From assembly GCA_900545185.1 (NCBI GenBank), contig UQYH01000006.1, positions 1 through 41,208 on the forward strand: a DNA stretch of 41,208 nucleotides. Direction: 5' to 3'. Position 1 is the stretch's first letter. Each line of letters starts with the position of its first letter. This document shows, piece by piece, positions 1 through 8,831 of the stretch. A model generated the notes under the pieces. It did no database searches. It saw only the letters and a list, made by a program, of their open reading frames with translations, and had not been told where the DNA came from. Made by a program: the position numbers and the translations under genes. The DNA comes from an uncultured Eubacteriales bacterium. GTDB taxonomy: Bacteria; Bacillota; Clostridia; UBA1381; UBA9506.

Positions 1-48
1 GCTTGTTACTTGCTGTTTAATGTAAATTAAAAAAAGGTGGTAAAACAA

Positions 49-897
49 ATGAAAAAGTTTATGTCTCTTCTTCTTACTTTGGCTGTTGTTTTCAGCTTAG
101 CAGCCTGCGGATCCGGCACAAAGGATAATGAAAATAAAAACGGCAATGCCGCAGATGCAGACGTTTTACGTGTTGGTATGGAATGTAACTATGCCCCCTA
201 CAACTGGTCGCAGACGGATGATGCAAACGGCGCTGTTGCCATTACAAACGTTGATAATATGTACACCAACGGTTACGATGTACAGGTTGCCAAAAGAATT
301 GCCGATTCTATGGGCAAAAAGCTTGAAATTTACGCCTACGAGTGGGATAGTTTAATCCCCGGTGTGCAGTCCGGCAAGCTGGATATGGTTATCGCCGGTA
401 TGAGCCCGACCGCAGAGCGCAGAGAAAAAATTGACTTCTCTAACAACTACTACACCTCTAACCTGGTTGTTGTCACCAAAAAGGACGTACTGACCGATGT
501 AAAATCTTTGGCAGATTTAAAGGGTAAGAAGATTGCCGCACAATCCGGCACCTTCCACTTGGACGCTCTGACCGCACAAACCGAAGCGCAGATAAACGAG
601 CTGGCAGACTTTTCAACCATGTTTATGGCACTGAGCGCTGGTACAATTGAAGGTTACATCGCCGAGGAGCCTACGGCTATGTCCGTTTGCCGCGATACGA
701 CCTACAGCTACGTACCCCTTGAAAATGACAAAACGGGCTTCACCGTTGAGCCGGATCAGGTCAGCATTGCCGTTGGTGTGAAAAAGGGTTCTGACTTAAA
801 AGAAAAAATCAACGCGGCACTGGCAGATTTTGATACCGATGCACAAAAAGAGCTGATGAGCGAAATGGTAAAAATCGCCCCGGCTGAAGAAGAATAA
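49..897 (+). CDS. Amino acid ABC transporter, substrate-binding lipoprotein
   Basis: Extracellular solute-binding protein of family 3 (SBP_bac_3), which captures a polar amino acid and hands it to the permease encoded next. I start it at ATG 49 because AAGGTGG at 34-40 lies eight bases upstream; the in-frame GTG at 37 lies inside that ribosome binding site. The N-terminus MKKFMSLLL is followed by the lipobox LAAC, so the mature protein is a membrane-anchored lipoprotein beginning at Cys. The body has the family pattern: a first lobe beginning LRVGMECNYAPYNW, DMVIAGMSPTAERREKIDFS near the hinge, and LKGKKIAAQSGT opening the second lobe. Length (282 residues) is normal. It is followed by permease and ATPase genes in one operon. 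The substrate (cystine, glutamine or similar) cannot be read from the sequence. Any promoter lies left of the window or in its first 30 bases. Confidence 0.93.
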   Translation: MKKFMSLLLTLAVVFSLAACGSGTKDNENKNGNAADADVLRVGMECNYAPYNWSQTDDANGAVAITNVDNMYTNGYDVQVAKRIADSMGKKLEIYAYEWDSLIPGVQSGKLDMVIAGMSPTAERREKIDFSNNYYTSNLVVVTKKDVLTDVKSLADLKGKKIAAQSGTFHLDALTAQTEAQINELADFSTMFMALSAGTIEGYIAEEPTAMSVCRDTTYSYVPLENDKTGFTVEPDQVSIAVGVKKGSDLKEKINAALADFDTDAQKELMSEMVKIAPAEEE

Positions 898-917
898 AAC
901 GTGGCAGGTAAAAAATT

Positions 918-1688
918 ATGGTAAATTTTTTGAAAGAAGTACTCGATATTGCGGTCAAATACAAAGGCTATTTCCTCCAGGGCATCGGCTACACCATGCT
1001 GATTGCCCTGGCAGGTACCATTATCGGCCTTGTCATCGGTTTAATCACCGGTATTATCCGCACCATTCCCAAATCTAAAAATCCGATTATGCGCGGATTT
1101 TTAAAGGTCGTTAACTTCATTATCAGTGCCTATGTCGAAATTTTCAGAGGCACACCAATGATGGTTCAGTCCATGGTTATTTTTTGGGGCTATGCTTTTA
1201 TGAACAACGGCGAAACACTGCCGCTGATTCCGGCCGGTATCTTCATCGTGTCTATCAACACGGGTGCTTACATGGCTGAAATTGTCCGCGGCGGTATCAT
1301 CTCTATTGATAAAGGCCAGTTTGAAGGTGCCTACTCCATCGGTATGAACCACTGGCAAACCATGATGCATGTAATCGTGCCGCAGGCAATGCGCAACATT
1401 TTGCCTGCCATATCAAACGAGTTTGTCATTAATATTAAGGATACCTCCGTTTTAAACGTCATCGGCGTAACAGAGCTTTACTTTTTTACGGCGAAAATCT
1501 CAAAAATCACCTGGGCAATTTTTGAAACCTATGTGGTTGCCTGTGTCATCTATTTTGTGCTGACATTTACAATTACACGAATTTTGAAATTTTTAGAGCG
1601 TAAAATCGATGGGCCGTCATCCTATATCATCCACCATTCTTCAACAATGCCGGATGAAAGCTTTACGGCAAAGGAGGATTCAAAATGA
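918..1688 (+). CDS. Amino acid ABC transporter, permease (His/Glu/Gln/Arg type)
   Basis: Integral membrane permease of the HisM/GlnP family; it forms the channel of the polar amino acid importer with the binding protein before it and the ATPase after it. The N-terminal transmembrane segment (about 20-45) carries GYTMLIALAGTIIGLVIG. The segment EIFRGTPMMVQ is the family signature after the second span. AYMAEIVRGGIISIDKGQFEGA is the EAA loop that docks on the ATPase. NEFVINIKDTSVLNVIGVTEL is the conserved downstream segment. AGGT at 904-907 precedes ATG 918. Its last codons overlap the ATPase start (1685) by four bases, so the two are translationally coupled. The C-terminal tail of about 25 residues after the last span is a little longer than usual. 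Confidence 0.92.
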   Translation: MVNFLKEVLDIAVKYKGYFLQGIGYTMLIALAGTIIGLVIGLITGIIRTIPKSKNPIMRGFLKVVNFIISAYVEIFRGTPMMVQSMVIFWGYAFMNNGETLPLIPAGIFIVSINTGAYMAEIVRGGIISIDKGQFEGAYSIGMNHWQTMMHVIVPQAMRNILPAISNEFVINIKDTSVLNVIGVTELYFFTAKISKITWAIFETYVVACVIYFVLTFTITRILKFLERKIDGPSSYIIHHSSTMPDESFTAKEDSK

Positions 1689-2422
1689 GCAACACAATTA
1701 TAAGCATCCGCGGATTAAAAAAATCCTTTGGCGAAAACGAAGTTTTAAAGGATATTAACTTTTCGGTTAACCGCGGCGATGTCACCTGCATCATCGGTTC
1801 CTCCGGCTCCGGAAAATCCACTATGCTCCGTTGTATTAACCTGCTTGAAGAGCCAACGGGCGGCGAGATTATCTATAACGGTCAAAACATTTTGGATACC
1901 AAAAACATCCCGGCCTATCGTGCCAAGGTTGAAATGGTATTTCAAAGCTTTAATCTGTTCGAGAATATGACTGTGCTGAAAAACTGCATGATCGGGCAGA
2001 TCAAGGTTTTAAAAACCGACAGGGAAACCGCCAAAAAAGAAGCGATGCATTACCTTGAAAAGGTTGGCATGCTGCCTTATATCAATGCCAAGCCGCGCCA
2101 GCTTTCGGGCGGACAAAAACAGCGTGTTGCCATTGCCCGCGCGCTTGCCATGAAGCCGGATGTGATTTTGTTTGACGAACCGACCTCTGCGCTTGACCCT
2201 CAAATGGTCGGCGAGGTGCTGGAGGTCATTAAAAATATTGCCAAAGAAGGCCTCACCATGATGATTGTTACGCACGAAATGGCCTTCGCGCGTGATGTAT
2301 CGAACCATGTTGTGTTTATGCACGATGGTGTTATTTGCGAGGAAGGTTCTCCCGATGAGGTGTTTACCGCACCGCAAAAGCCGGAAACCAAGGCCTTTTT
2401 AGCACGCTTTATGAACCACTGA
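1685..2422 (+). CDS. Amino acid ABC transporter, ATP-binding protein
   Basis: Cytoplasmic ATPase (GlnQ/HisP/TcyC type) that powers the amino acid importer. All ABC motifs are present: Walker A GSSGSGKST (about 38-46), Q-loop VFQSFNLF, signature LSGGQKQRVAIARAL, Walker B VILFDEPTSALD and H-loop IVTHEM. Length (245 residues) is typical. It overlaps the permease gene by four bases and is the last gene of the plus-strand operon; the long hairpin at 2448-2489 follows 26 bases after its stop. Substrate specificity is set by the binding protein, so none is assigned. Confidence 0.95.
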   Translation: MSNTIISIRGLKKSFGENEVLKDINFSVNRGDVTCIIGSSGSGKSTMLRCINLLEEPTGGEIIYNGQNILDTKNIPAYRAKVEMVFQSFNLFENMTVLKNCMIGQIKVLKTDRETAKKEAMHYLEKVGMLPYINAKPRQLSGGQKQRVAIARALAMKPDVILFDEPTSALDPQMVGEVLEVIKNIAKEGLTMMIVTHEMAFARDVSNHVVFMHDGVICEEGSPDEVFTAPQKPETKAFLARFMNH

Positions 2423-2447
2423 TTGTTCATTACAGACGGAATACAAT

Positions 2448-2489
2448 AAGGAGTTGCGGCAAAATGAGTACATTTTGCCGCAACTCCTT
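2448..2489. terminator. Bidirectional hairpin terminator between convergent genes
   Basis: A perfect 19-bp stem (arms 2448-2466 and 2471-2489, four-base loop AGTA) lies between the end of the amino acid transporter operon and the convergent cupin gene. On the plus strand it is followed by TCATTTTTT; on the minus strand the 3' arm ends in CTCCTTATTGT. It probably ends transcription from both sides. A sequence-related hairpin occurs at 5273-5306. Confidence 0.8.
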
Positions 2490-2516
2490 TCATTTTTTGG
2501 CCGTCCTCGTCTTTTT

Positions 2517-2849
2517 TTAAAATACAACCACCAGCAGCATTTTAAACTGTTCCTTGCCGTACACCGCATGCGGATGCCCGGCCGGCATCACAATAGATTG
2601 TCCTTCCGTCAGCTCGTGCGCCGTGCCGTCAATGGTAATACGCCCTATCCCGTCCAGGCACGTAACAAATGCATCGCCGCCGGAAGCGTGTGTGCTGATT
2701 TCTTCATCCTTGTCAAAAGAAAATAATGTAATGCTGACAGCGTCATTTTGCACCAGCGTTTTGCTGACAACCTGCCCTGTTTGATATTGAATCTGTTCTT
2801 TTAAGGTCAGTACCTCTGCTTTTTCAATGTTTTTCATAATGCCGTCCAT
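2517..2849 (-). CDS. Small cupin-fold protein
   Basis: A 110-residue single-domain cupin with no signal peptide, so probably cytoplasmic. The start is ATG 2849 because AGAGGG lies six bases upstream; a longer frame from TTG 2864 would place the start within the ribosome binding site. Cupin motif 1 is seen around ISTHASGGDAFVTCLDG (His and a following Asp as possible metal ligands) and motif 2 as PAGHPHAVYG. The segment EGQSIVMPAGHPHAV is typical of small metal-binding cupins. Such proteins act as sugar isomerases, dioxygenases or binding proteins, and the sequence does not say which. It has its own promoter (2887-2915) and shares a terminator with the plus-strand operon, so it is a one-gene unit next to the GH95 gene. 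Confidence 0.8.
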   Translation of the reverse strand: MDGIMKNIEKAEVLTLKEQIQYQTGQVVSKTLVQNDAVSITLFSFDKDEEISTHASGGDAFVTCLDGIGRITIDGTAHELTEGQSIVMPAGHPHAVYGKEQFKMLLVVVF

Positions 2850-2886
2850 ATAAAGCCCTCTCAATCTGTTTTAATGTTACACTTAT

Positions 2887-2915
2887 AGTATAACCCAAAA
2901 CAAGGCAATTTACAA
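2887..2915 (-). promoter_or_regulatory. Sigma-A-like promoter of the cupin gene
   Basis: On the minus strand TTGTAA (2915-2910) and TATACT (2892-2887) are separated by exactly 17 bases, with the transcription start expected near 2880, about 30 bases before the cupin ATG at 2849. It lies in the 84-base gap between the GH95 stop and the cupin start. Confidence 0.6.
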
Positions 2916-2933
2916 GAGTTTTACCGCAAACAT

Positions 2934-5153
2934 TTAAAAGGTAAGGGTTTGCACGCTGCCCGTTTCTCCCGTCAATATATATTCCTTTTCTGCATACGCC
3001 AACGTAATACGGTTTGCATAGCCCATAGTGACGGCGACAGTTTTCAGCCGACCGTTTTCCCAAACAAGATTTACCGTGTGTCCGCCCGGCGTTTTAAGTC
3101 CCTGCATGCTGCCGTTTTTCCATCGATGCGGCAGTGCATACAGCAGATGCAGTTTGCCGTCCCTCGCTTGTGCAACAGCCTCTAAAACCGCAGCAGATGC
3201 CCCCAGGTTGCCGTCAATTTGGAATACAAAGCCTGGTTTCCCGTTTATCCCAATAGGATGCGTGTCCAAGAGACTGACAGTTGCAAATTCCTTCATCATC
3301 TCCGTGATGTGCTCATAGAGCTTTTCGCCATCGCCAAACCGCGCATAAAGGCAGGCAACCCAGGCTCGGCTCCAGCCCGTATGACCGCCGCCCTGCGCCA
3401 AACGATAGTCCAGCGACTTTTTCGCCGCTTCGTATTGCGCGGTTCTAGTTTCAGAGGTAAACAAATCACCGGGGTACACGCCGAACAGATGAGACACATG
3501 CCGATGTCCCGGTTCACGCTCAGTAAACGCTTCATTCCATTCCATAAGACGTCCGTCACTGCCGATTTGAAAAGCAGGCAAATGTGCACGAATGTCACGC
3601 CAATGCGCCGCTTCCGCTGCATCTGTTTCTAAGACATCTGCCGCATCGGCCGCATACCCCAGCGCCATATAGGCAAGCTGCACATCCATCGCTGCCGATT
3701 TGCAGATAGCAGCCGGGAACATGCCCACGCCCTCAAACGCGTTTTCCGGCGATTGACTCGGCATAATCTGATACACGCCGTCTGCATCGCGCACCAAATA
3801 ATCCTCATAAAACAGCGCAACTTCTTTTAAAAACGGATAACACCGTTCACGCAAAAATTCCTTGTCCCCCGTATAAAGATAATGATTGTAATAATGCTGT
3901 GCAAGCCATGGCGCCGCGCCAATCCAAACTGCCCAACCGAACGACTCCGGCGTGGCACGTCCCCACACATCCGTCGCATGCGGCAGCCAAATACCGCGAC
4001 AGCCATACAACTCCTTTGCGGCCTGTTTTCCGTGCGGAATAAAGCTGTCAATCAGTTTCAGCAAGCTGTCGGCACAAGTCGGGCAGTTTGTCGGCTCTGC
4101 TATCCAATAATTCATTTGTAAATTAATGTTAAGGTGATAATCCGCACCCCACGGCGTGTTGATGGCATCGTTCCACTTGCCCTGCAAATTTGCAGGCAAT
4201 GCACCGCACAAGCTGGAGGAAAGCAAAAGATAGCGCCCGTAACGGAAAAAGAGCAGCACCAACGCGTCATCCACTTCACCGCGGCGCAGCGCTTCCACAC
4301 GTTTATCGGTCGGCTCATCTGATTCCGGCAGATCAACGGATAACGAAAACCGCTCCATCTCTCTCCGAAAAATGCGACAATGCTCGCCTAAAACCGTATC
4401 ATAGCAAAATTGTTCGATAGCTGTCGGCTCTTTTTGTCCATCAAGCCAAACAAAAATGTCGGTTTGCGTTGTCAGCTTGGTTGCATTGCAAATCAAAACG
4501 CTGTTATCTTCAACCGAAACCGCACCGTCTGTTTGATAGCTAACCAAAACCGAAAAGGAAATACCGCCGTGAAAGCTGCAATCATAACGAATTGTGTCCT
4601 GCCGACAGGTTACATGCTCTGTTGCATGCTCATCCGGCACACGCCGATACAAAAGCCGTCCGGAAACAGGCGCGTTGCTCTCCCATCGGCAAACCACAGC
4701 ACCGCCCGCAGCATCCACAAACGCCGTCATACAAAGCGCCGCGCCGTTTACCGTACGTTCGCTTCGGCATACACCGTTTAAAAGGTTTAATTCGCGTTTG
4801 ACAAAGCCGCATGTCCCCTGCGGCGCAAAGCATAGCTCACCGCCCGGCTGGTACCCGTCAATACGACGCGGCACACCGCCGATACCGCCGCGTCCGCCCA
4901 GCCAAACGTTGGCCAGCGCCGTTGCGCGAAAGTAATCACCGTTTTCAATTAAAGATCGGATTTGCGAAAGCGCCTCCGGCGCAACGGGAAAATTCTCACG
5001 GTTGCGATGCTCGCCGCGCCATAAATATTCATGGTTCATCGTCACAATATCGGTCTGCTCACCCCAAACCATGGCCGCTAAACGCCCGTTGCCTATAGGC
5101 AGGCCATCCATCCACACCTCGGCAGGCGATTGATACCAAATTGTATCTTGCAT
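2934..5153 (-). CDS. GH95 family glycosidase (alpha-L-fucosidase / alpha-L-galactosidase type), cytoplasmic
   Basis: Glycoside hydrolase of family 95, which removes terminal alpha-L-fucose or alpha-L-galactose by an inverting mechanism. The N-terminal beta-sandwich has the family opening W.DGLPIGNGRLAAMVWG (about 14-31). The (alpha/alpha)6 part carries the family's catalytic landmarks: HLNINLQMNYW near 340-350 (Asn-x-Asn pair), SQSPEN near 467 (general acid Glu) and FQIDGNLG near 645 (Asp), the equivalents of Asn421/Asn423, Glu566 and Asp766 known in Bifidobacterium AfcA. The C-terminal beta-domain ends in the usual LLYALPHRWKNGSMQGL. Length (739 residues) is typical. There is no signal peptide, so it should act on imported oligosaccharides. 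AGGAG lies seven bases before ATG 5153. It has its own promoter and sits outside the terminator that closes the large operon. Fucose versus galactose preference cannot be decided here. Confidence 0.88.
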   Translation of the reverse strand: MQDTIWYQSPAEVWMDGLPIGNGRLAAMVWGEQTDIVTMNHEYLWRGEHRNRENFPVAPEALSQIRSLIENGDYFRATALANVWLGGRGGIGGVPRRIDGYQPGGELCFAPQGTCGFVKRELNLLNGVCRSERTVNGAALCMTAFVDAAGGAVVCRWESNAPVSGRLLYRRVPDEHATEHVTCRQDTIRYDCSFHGGISFSVLVSYQTDGAVSVEDNSVLICNATKLTTQTDIFVWLDGQKEPTAIEQFCYDTVLGEHCRIFRREMERFSLSVDLPESDEPTDKRVEALRRGEVDDALVLLFFRYGRYLLLSSSLCGALPANLQGKWNDAINTPWGADYHLNINLQMNYWIAEPTNCPTCADSLLKLIDSFIPHGKQAAKELYGCRGIWLPHATDVWGRATPESFGWAVWIGAAPWLAQHYYNHYLYTGDKEFLRERCYPFLKEVALFYEDYLVRDADGVYQIMPSQSPENAFEGVGMFPAAICKSAAMDVQLAYMALGYAADAADVLETDAAEAAHWRDIRAHLPAFQIGSDGRLMEWNEAFTEREPGHRHVSHLFGVYPGDLFTSETRTAQYEAAKKSLDYRLAQGGGHTGWSRAWVACLYARFGDGEKLYEHITEMMKEFATVSLLDTHPIGINGKPGFVFQIDGNLGASAAVLEAVAQARDGKLHLLYALPHRWKNGSMQGLKTPGGHTVNLVWENGRLKTVAVTMGYANRITLAYAEKEYILTGETGSVQTLTF

Positions 5154-5196
5154 TGTGCTGCTCCTCTCATTTAGTTGTTTAAAATAACCTTATTAA

Positions 5197-5230
5197 TTGA
5201 CAATATACCATAATTTGTACACATTGTCAA
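5197..5230 (-). promoter_or_regulatory. Promoter of the GH95 gene, enclosed by an inverted repeat (putative operator)
   Basis: On the minus strand a consensus -35 TTGACA (5230-5225), a spacer of exactly 17 bases and -10 TATATT (5207-5202) form a strong sigma-A promoter 49 bases before the GH95 ATG. The perfect inverted repeat TTGACAAT / ATTGTCAA (5197-5204 and 5223-5230, 18-base spacer) covers both promoter hexamers, so a dimeric repressor bound here would block the polymerase. The regulator is not identified. Confidence 0.75.
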
Positions 5231-5272
5231 GTCAAAAATGAACCGTAAGAATACATTTTAGAAATCTAAAAG

Positions 5273-5306
5273 GGCTGCGGCAAAATGAACACATTCTGCT
5301 GCAGCC
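5273..5306 (-). terminator. Hairpin terminator after the large operon
   Basis: Arms 5273-5287 and 5292-5306 form a 15-bp stem with one G-U pair and one A-C mismatch around a four-base loop. On the minus strand it is followed by CTTTTAG. It lies about 20 bases after the stop of the 1161-residue protein and before the GH95 promoter, so it separates the two units. Its core TGCGGCAAAATG also forms the hairpin at 2448-2489. Confidence 0.7.
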
Positions 5307-5327
5307 TCTTTGGCTTTACATCCTAAT

Positions 5328-8300
5328 TTATTGAATCGTTAGCCTAATAAAGCAAAAACCATGCGGTTTAATGGAAAAACGCAATTCACACAGCTGTCCT
5401 GCCGCGTTGTGAACCTGTACAAGCGGCACATCAGACTCTGCACCGACAACCTTCTCCATGTTAAGCATTACAACTGCCGTATGTTCACCGTGCGGTTTGT
5501 TGTCAAACGGTGTGTAATCAATCGCCAGCAGTGCTGTTTCACCCTTTTCTGTTTCAAACAGCGTTACACCCACATTTTCGCCCAACACAGGCTGCACAGC
5601 TAACGCGCGCATTGCTTTTGTAAGGCAGCCGCGCAGCAAACGGCTGATGCTGCGCCGACCTTTTCCGGCCATGCCCTCAAAACATTCATAACCCAAATCC
5701 GTCACTGCGGCATTTAAAAGCAGCGTACGGTTATGCCGCATCACAATCGGCAGACCGTCTCCGCCCGAAAGCAACACCTCTGCGCCTTCTGCCTGATAAT
5801 AAAGCTCTGCATTTGTCGGATATACCCCTTCGCTTTCGTCCTCATACAAAAGCGTATCAATCGCGGCTGTTTGCCGTTTCTCGCAGACGCCGAAAATATC
5901 CTCCAAGCCCGGAATATCGCTGACCGCAACCAAAGAAACGCCCTCCTTATACAATCGGCGGATTTCACGAATTACATCGGACGAAGCGTCCGCAAGCGTC
6001 GGCAGCACCAAAATACTGCATTCTGCGGCCGAAAGTGATTGCAAGGTTTCAAGCTTTACGGCAAAGCCGGCGTTTAAGCCGCACTCGCGCGCACATTCAT
6101 ACAAATAGCCATGTGCCTGTTCGCTGCGGTTGGCAAGGCTTGCCGTTCCGGCCAGAGTCGGAATTTTGCAGTCAAACGCATCCTCCCGATCCGTATATTC
6201 GGCTGCAAAAGCAACGGTTTGCAGCGGTTTACGGGGCTTGTATTCGAGCACATATTTCCAGTCGCGCACTAAGCCATCCCAAAGCTCAACGCCAAAATCA
6301 GGACGATGGAAGCCGTAGGTGTTCCAATATTGATAGCCCGTTTCGGTACGATACGGCGTATTAAACACAAATTCAAACGCATGCGTAGCATTCATGTACG
6401 GCTTTACAACGTAAGCGCCCATCGGTGCATGCGAAAATTTAACCGCACCGTCAATGCAGCCGCCGAAGCGGCTGCCCGTATATTGTTCAGGATACAGTCT
6501 TAAATCCGGCACATGCAGCAGTGTTGTCATCACGCCAAACGCACCGCGATAGGTTTGATATGCACAGGAATAGGGGTAATCTTCAAAAATCGCAAAGCCT
6601 GTGTACACATCGCGTGAGAGGGTCTCGTCGGGAAGCATGCCGAACGAGCGGATGGTGTGATACGAAAGCGTACAGTTGACATACTGGTTAAACGGTCCGT
6701 AAGCTGTGCGGCGAAAGCGTGGATTGATCGCCTTAATCGCCTGATTTTGACGTACAATATTATCATGCAGCTTAGCCAAAACAAATGCAAACCATTCGGC
6801 ATGGCAAAGGTCAAGCAGCTCCTTTAAATTGTCGTAGGTAAAGCCGCAGCTTGCCCTGTCCATCTCGGTTTCATCCACCAGCATTTCCAGCTTTTCGCTG
6901 TTGTCCTCCTCCGGCAGTGTAAACGAGAGCTTTTTTGCAAATTCGGGATGCGCCGCCAAAAACTCACGCAGATAGGCGCGCATTTCGGGGTTATATGTAT
7001 AGGTTTGCAGCAAATACAAATCATTCCGCAAAGGGTACAGTTCCACCGGCGCAGGATAGTATAAATAGTCACTGTGCCGCACCACGTCCATGTGATGCTC
7101 CATTTTCCAGTCGCGGCAGGTACGGTTTTGCAGCCAGGCAAACCATTCTCTTTTAAACGGCGGCAAAACACGCCAAACCTGCTTGCGCTCCGCTTCGATT
7201 GGTGTATCCGTCACCGCCGAAATGTAATGCTCACAATCACACGACGGCATCGGATTCCATAAATCAAACGTATTGCGCGAAAGCCACTTTTGCTCGTTCG
7301 GCATAGAGAATACATAAGGCAGACCGCTTGCCACAGCAGGCGATACAGAGCTTGCCTCGTCATACACCTCAAACACACGGCCAAAGCGTTCATACAGTCC
7401 ATCTCCGTAATAGACGGAAAAGACCGCACGATATACCCCTTCTGCCATAGGCGCATGCGCAATGGTACAGCTGACGGCAGAATATCCAAACAGCCACGCC
7501 GTGCAGCTCGTCTGCGGCTCGAATGCAGCCAGTGTCTTGCTGTCATACACATCGCGTATTTCGCCGTACACCCGAATATGTTCGGGATTCAGCTTGGTTT
7601 TCATGGTAAAGGTCAGGGAAATCGGCTCATCGGCCGCAAAGTAATGATTCTGCTTCAAATGCGTAAGAACCGCTTCCCGTTCATAACAATCCTCCGGAAT
7701 ATAGGAAAGGGCTTTTTTATCCGCCGGAGATGTGAGCGTATACACGCTCTCTCCCAGCGCCTCGCCACTGTAGAGAAGCGCACCTTTTCCGTCGTACACA
7801 AACTCTGCCGCACCGAGCGATTGCATCATATACCCCGTTGCCGTAAATTCTTCATACCCATAGGTAACAATTGTTTTTTCATTCCATACGTTTTGAGAGA
7901 CGGCCACCTTTTTTTCAATCGGCAGCTCCGGGCACTGCCAGTATAACTTTAAGCAATCCCAGTAGATATTGGGATCTGCCAATATGCGTTGGCCGTTAAA
8001 AAAGTATATTTTCTCACCGCTGTTAAAACGAACATAAGGGCTTGTTAAGGTGTCACGTTCAACCGCATATTGCCCCGGTCTGTCCTCCTTATTTTTTTTA
8101 CGCGTAACCGTACCGCCCGAAAGCGTAATGTACGCATATGCCACTTCATTCTCCTGCTGCACACGCCAGGTTAAGCGGTACGGAATATCACCGCCGCCGA
8201 TAAGCGGTATATCGACCGTCACATTGGGCAGCAGTGCGGTCGTCCGCACCGCGTCATTTGAAGTAACCGTCAGCTTTTGAATCAGCCACGACCCTATATA

Positions 8301-8813
8301 GTTCTTGCGCTCGATGGCAATGTATCCGCTTGCATCGCGCACGGTAAACGAAAAGCTTTGTCCGCAAAGCGTACCCAAAAGGGAGATACCCGAAACGCTG
8401 ACGGACAACTCATACCGTTCTCCCTCTGTCATGGTAATACCTGCAAGTGTTACGGATCGGACGGTCTCTGTCCTCATTTTGTCAAGCAAAATGTAAGAAA
8501 GTGTCACCGTGCCATCCAAGTTATAAACCAGCCGAAGCCCCTCGCCTTGCCTTGCTTGCTTGTCGTAGTGGAACAACAAATTAAAGTTCGGTTTAAATTC
8601 GTAAAGGCTTGTAAAACCAAACCGCAAACTTACGTTAAAGCTTGAAAACCTCGGTGTTTTCACAACAAATCGATTGCCGATGGAATGGAACGCAAATTCG
8701 CCGTTTTCCACCCGTGCATGCAAGTCATCAATCGCCGTGTGTCGCTCCGTTTCCAAAGAATACGGCTGCTTGTTATCATCGCATACCGAAAAATCCTCAC
8801 ATAAAGTAAACAT
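5328..8813 (-). CDS. Large cytoplasmic protein of unknown family, possible multidomain glycosidase
   Basis: I do not recognise a named family. The 1161-residue protein has no signal peptide, and the preceding gene ends 19 bases upstream of its ATG, so no hidden leader is possible. Residues 1 to about 190 are beta-rich and read like a LamG/concanavalin-type sandwich. About 190-490 is further beta-sandwich. About 500-870 is mixed alpha/beta with many Trp, Tyr and His, compatible with a TIM barrel, and ends in WKYVLEYKPRKPLQTVAF, like the exit of GH42-type barrels. About 890-1060 is a Rossmann-like part (ILVLPTLADAS, GVSLVAVSDIPGL) resembling the beta-galactosidase trimerisation / glutamine amidotransferase fold. 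A small beta-domain follows. Last gene of the putative operon. My inference is a cytoplasmic exo-glycosidase acting on imported oligosaccharide; catalytic residues cannot be named. Confidence 0.6.
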   Translation of the reverse strand: MFTLCEDFSVCDDNKQPYSLETERHTAIDDLHARVENGEFAFHSIGNRFVVKTPRFSSFNVSLRFGFTSLYEFKPNFNLLFHYDKQARQGEGLRLVYNLDGTVTLSYILLDKMRTETVRSVTLAGITMTEGERYELSVSVSGISLLGTLCGQSFSFTVRDASGYIAIERKNYIGSWLIQKLTVTSNDAVRTTALLPNVTVDIPLIGGGDIPYRLTWRVQQENEVAYAYITLSGGTVTRKKNKEDRPGQYAVERDTLTSPYVRFNSGEKIYFFNGQRILADPNIYWDCLKLYWQCPELPIEKKVAVSQNVWNEKTIVTYGYEEFTATGYMMQSLGAAEFVYDGKGALLYSGEALGESVYTLTSPADKKALSYIPEDCYEREAVLTHLKQNHYFAADEPISLTFTMKTKLNPEHIRVYGEIRDVYDSKTLAAFEPQTSCTAWLFGYSAVSCTIAHAPMAEGVYRAVFSVYYGDGLYERFGRVFEVYDEASSVSPAVASGLPYVFSMPNEQKWLSRNTFDLWNPMPSCDCEHYISAVTDTPIEAERKQVWRVLPPFKREWFAWLQNRTCRDWKMEHHMDVVRHSDYLYYPAPVELYPLRNDLYLLQTYTYNPEMRAYLREFLAAHPEFAKKLSFTLPEEDNSEKLEMLVDETEMDRASCGFTYDNLKELLDLCHAEWFAFVLAKLHDNIVRQNQAIKAINPRFRRTAYGPFNQYVNCTLSYHTIRSFGMLPDETLSRDVYTGFAIFEDYPYSCAYQTYRGAFGVMTTLLHVPDLRLYPEQYTGSRFGGCIDGAVKFSHAPMGAYVVKPYMNATHAFEFVFNTPYRTETGYQYWNTYGFHRPDFGVELWDGLVRDWKYVLEYKPRKPLQTVAFAAEYTDREDAFDCKIPTLAGTASLANRSEQAHGYLYECARECGLNAGFAVKLETLQSLSAAECSILVLPTLADASSDVIREIRRLYKEGVSLVAVSDIPGLEDIFGVCEKRQTAAIDTLLYEDESEGVYPTNAELYYQAEGAEVLLSGGDGLPIVMRHNRTLLLNAAVTDLGYECFEGMAGKGRRSISRLLRGCLTKAMRALAVQPVLGENVGVTLFETEKGETALLAIDYTPFDNKPHGEHTAVVMLNMEKVVGAESDVPLVQVHNAAGQLCELRFSIKPHGFCFIRLTIQ

Positions 8814-8831
8814 AGCCTCTCGCCTTTCTTT

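Noticed and set aside
2824..3063. Minus-strand frame spanning the end of GH95 and the cupin promoter
   Set aside because: It overlaps both the GH95 C-terminus and the cupin start in another frame and has no start signal; it is a shadow of the real genes.
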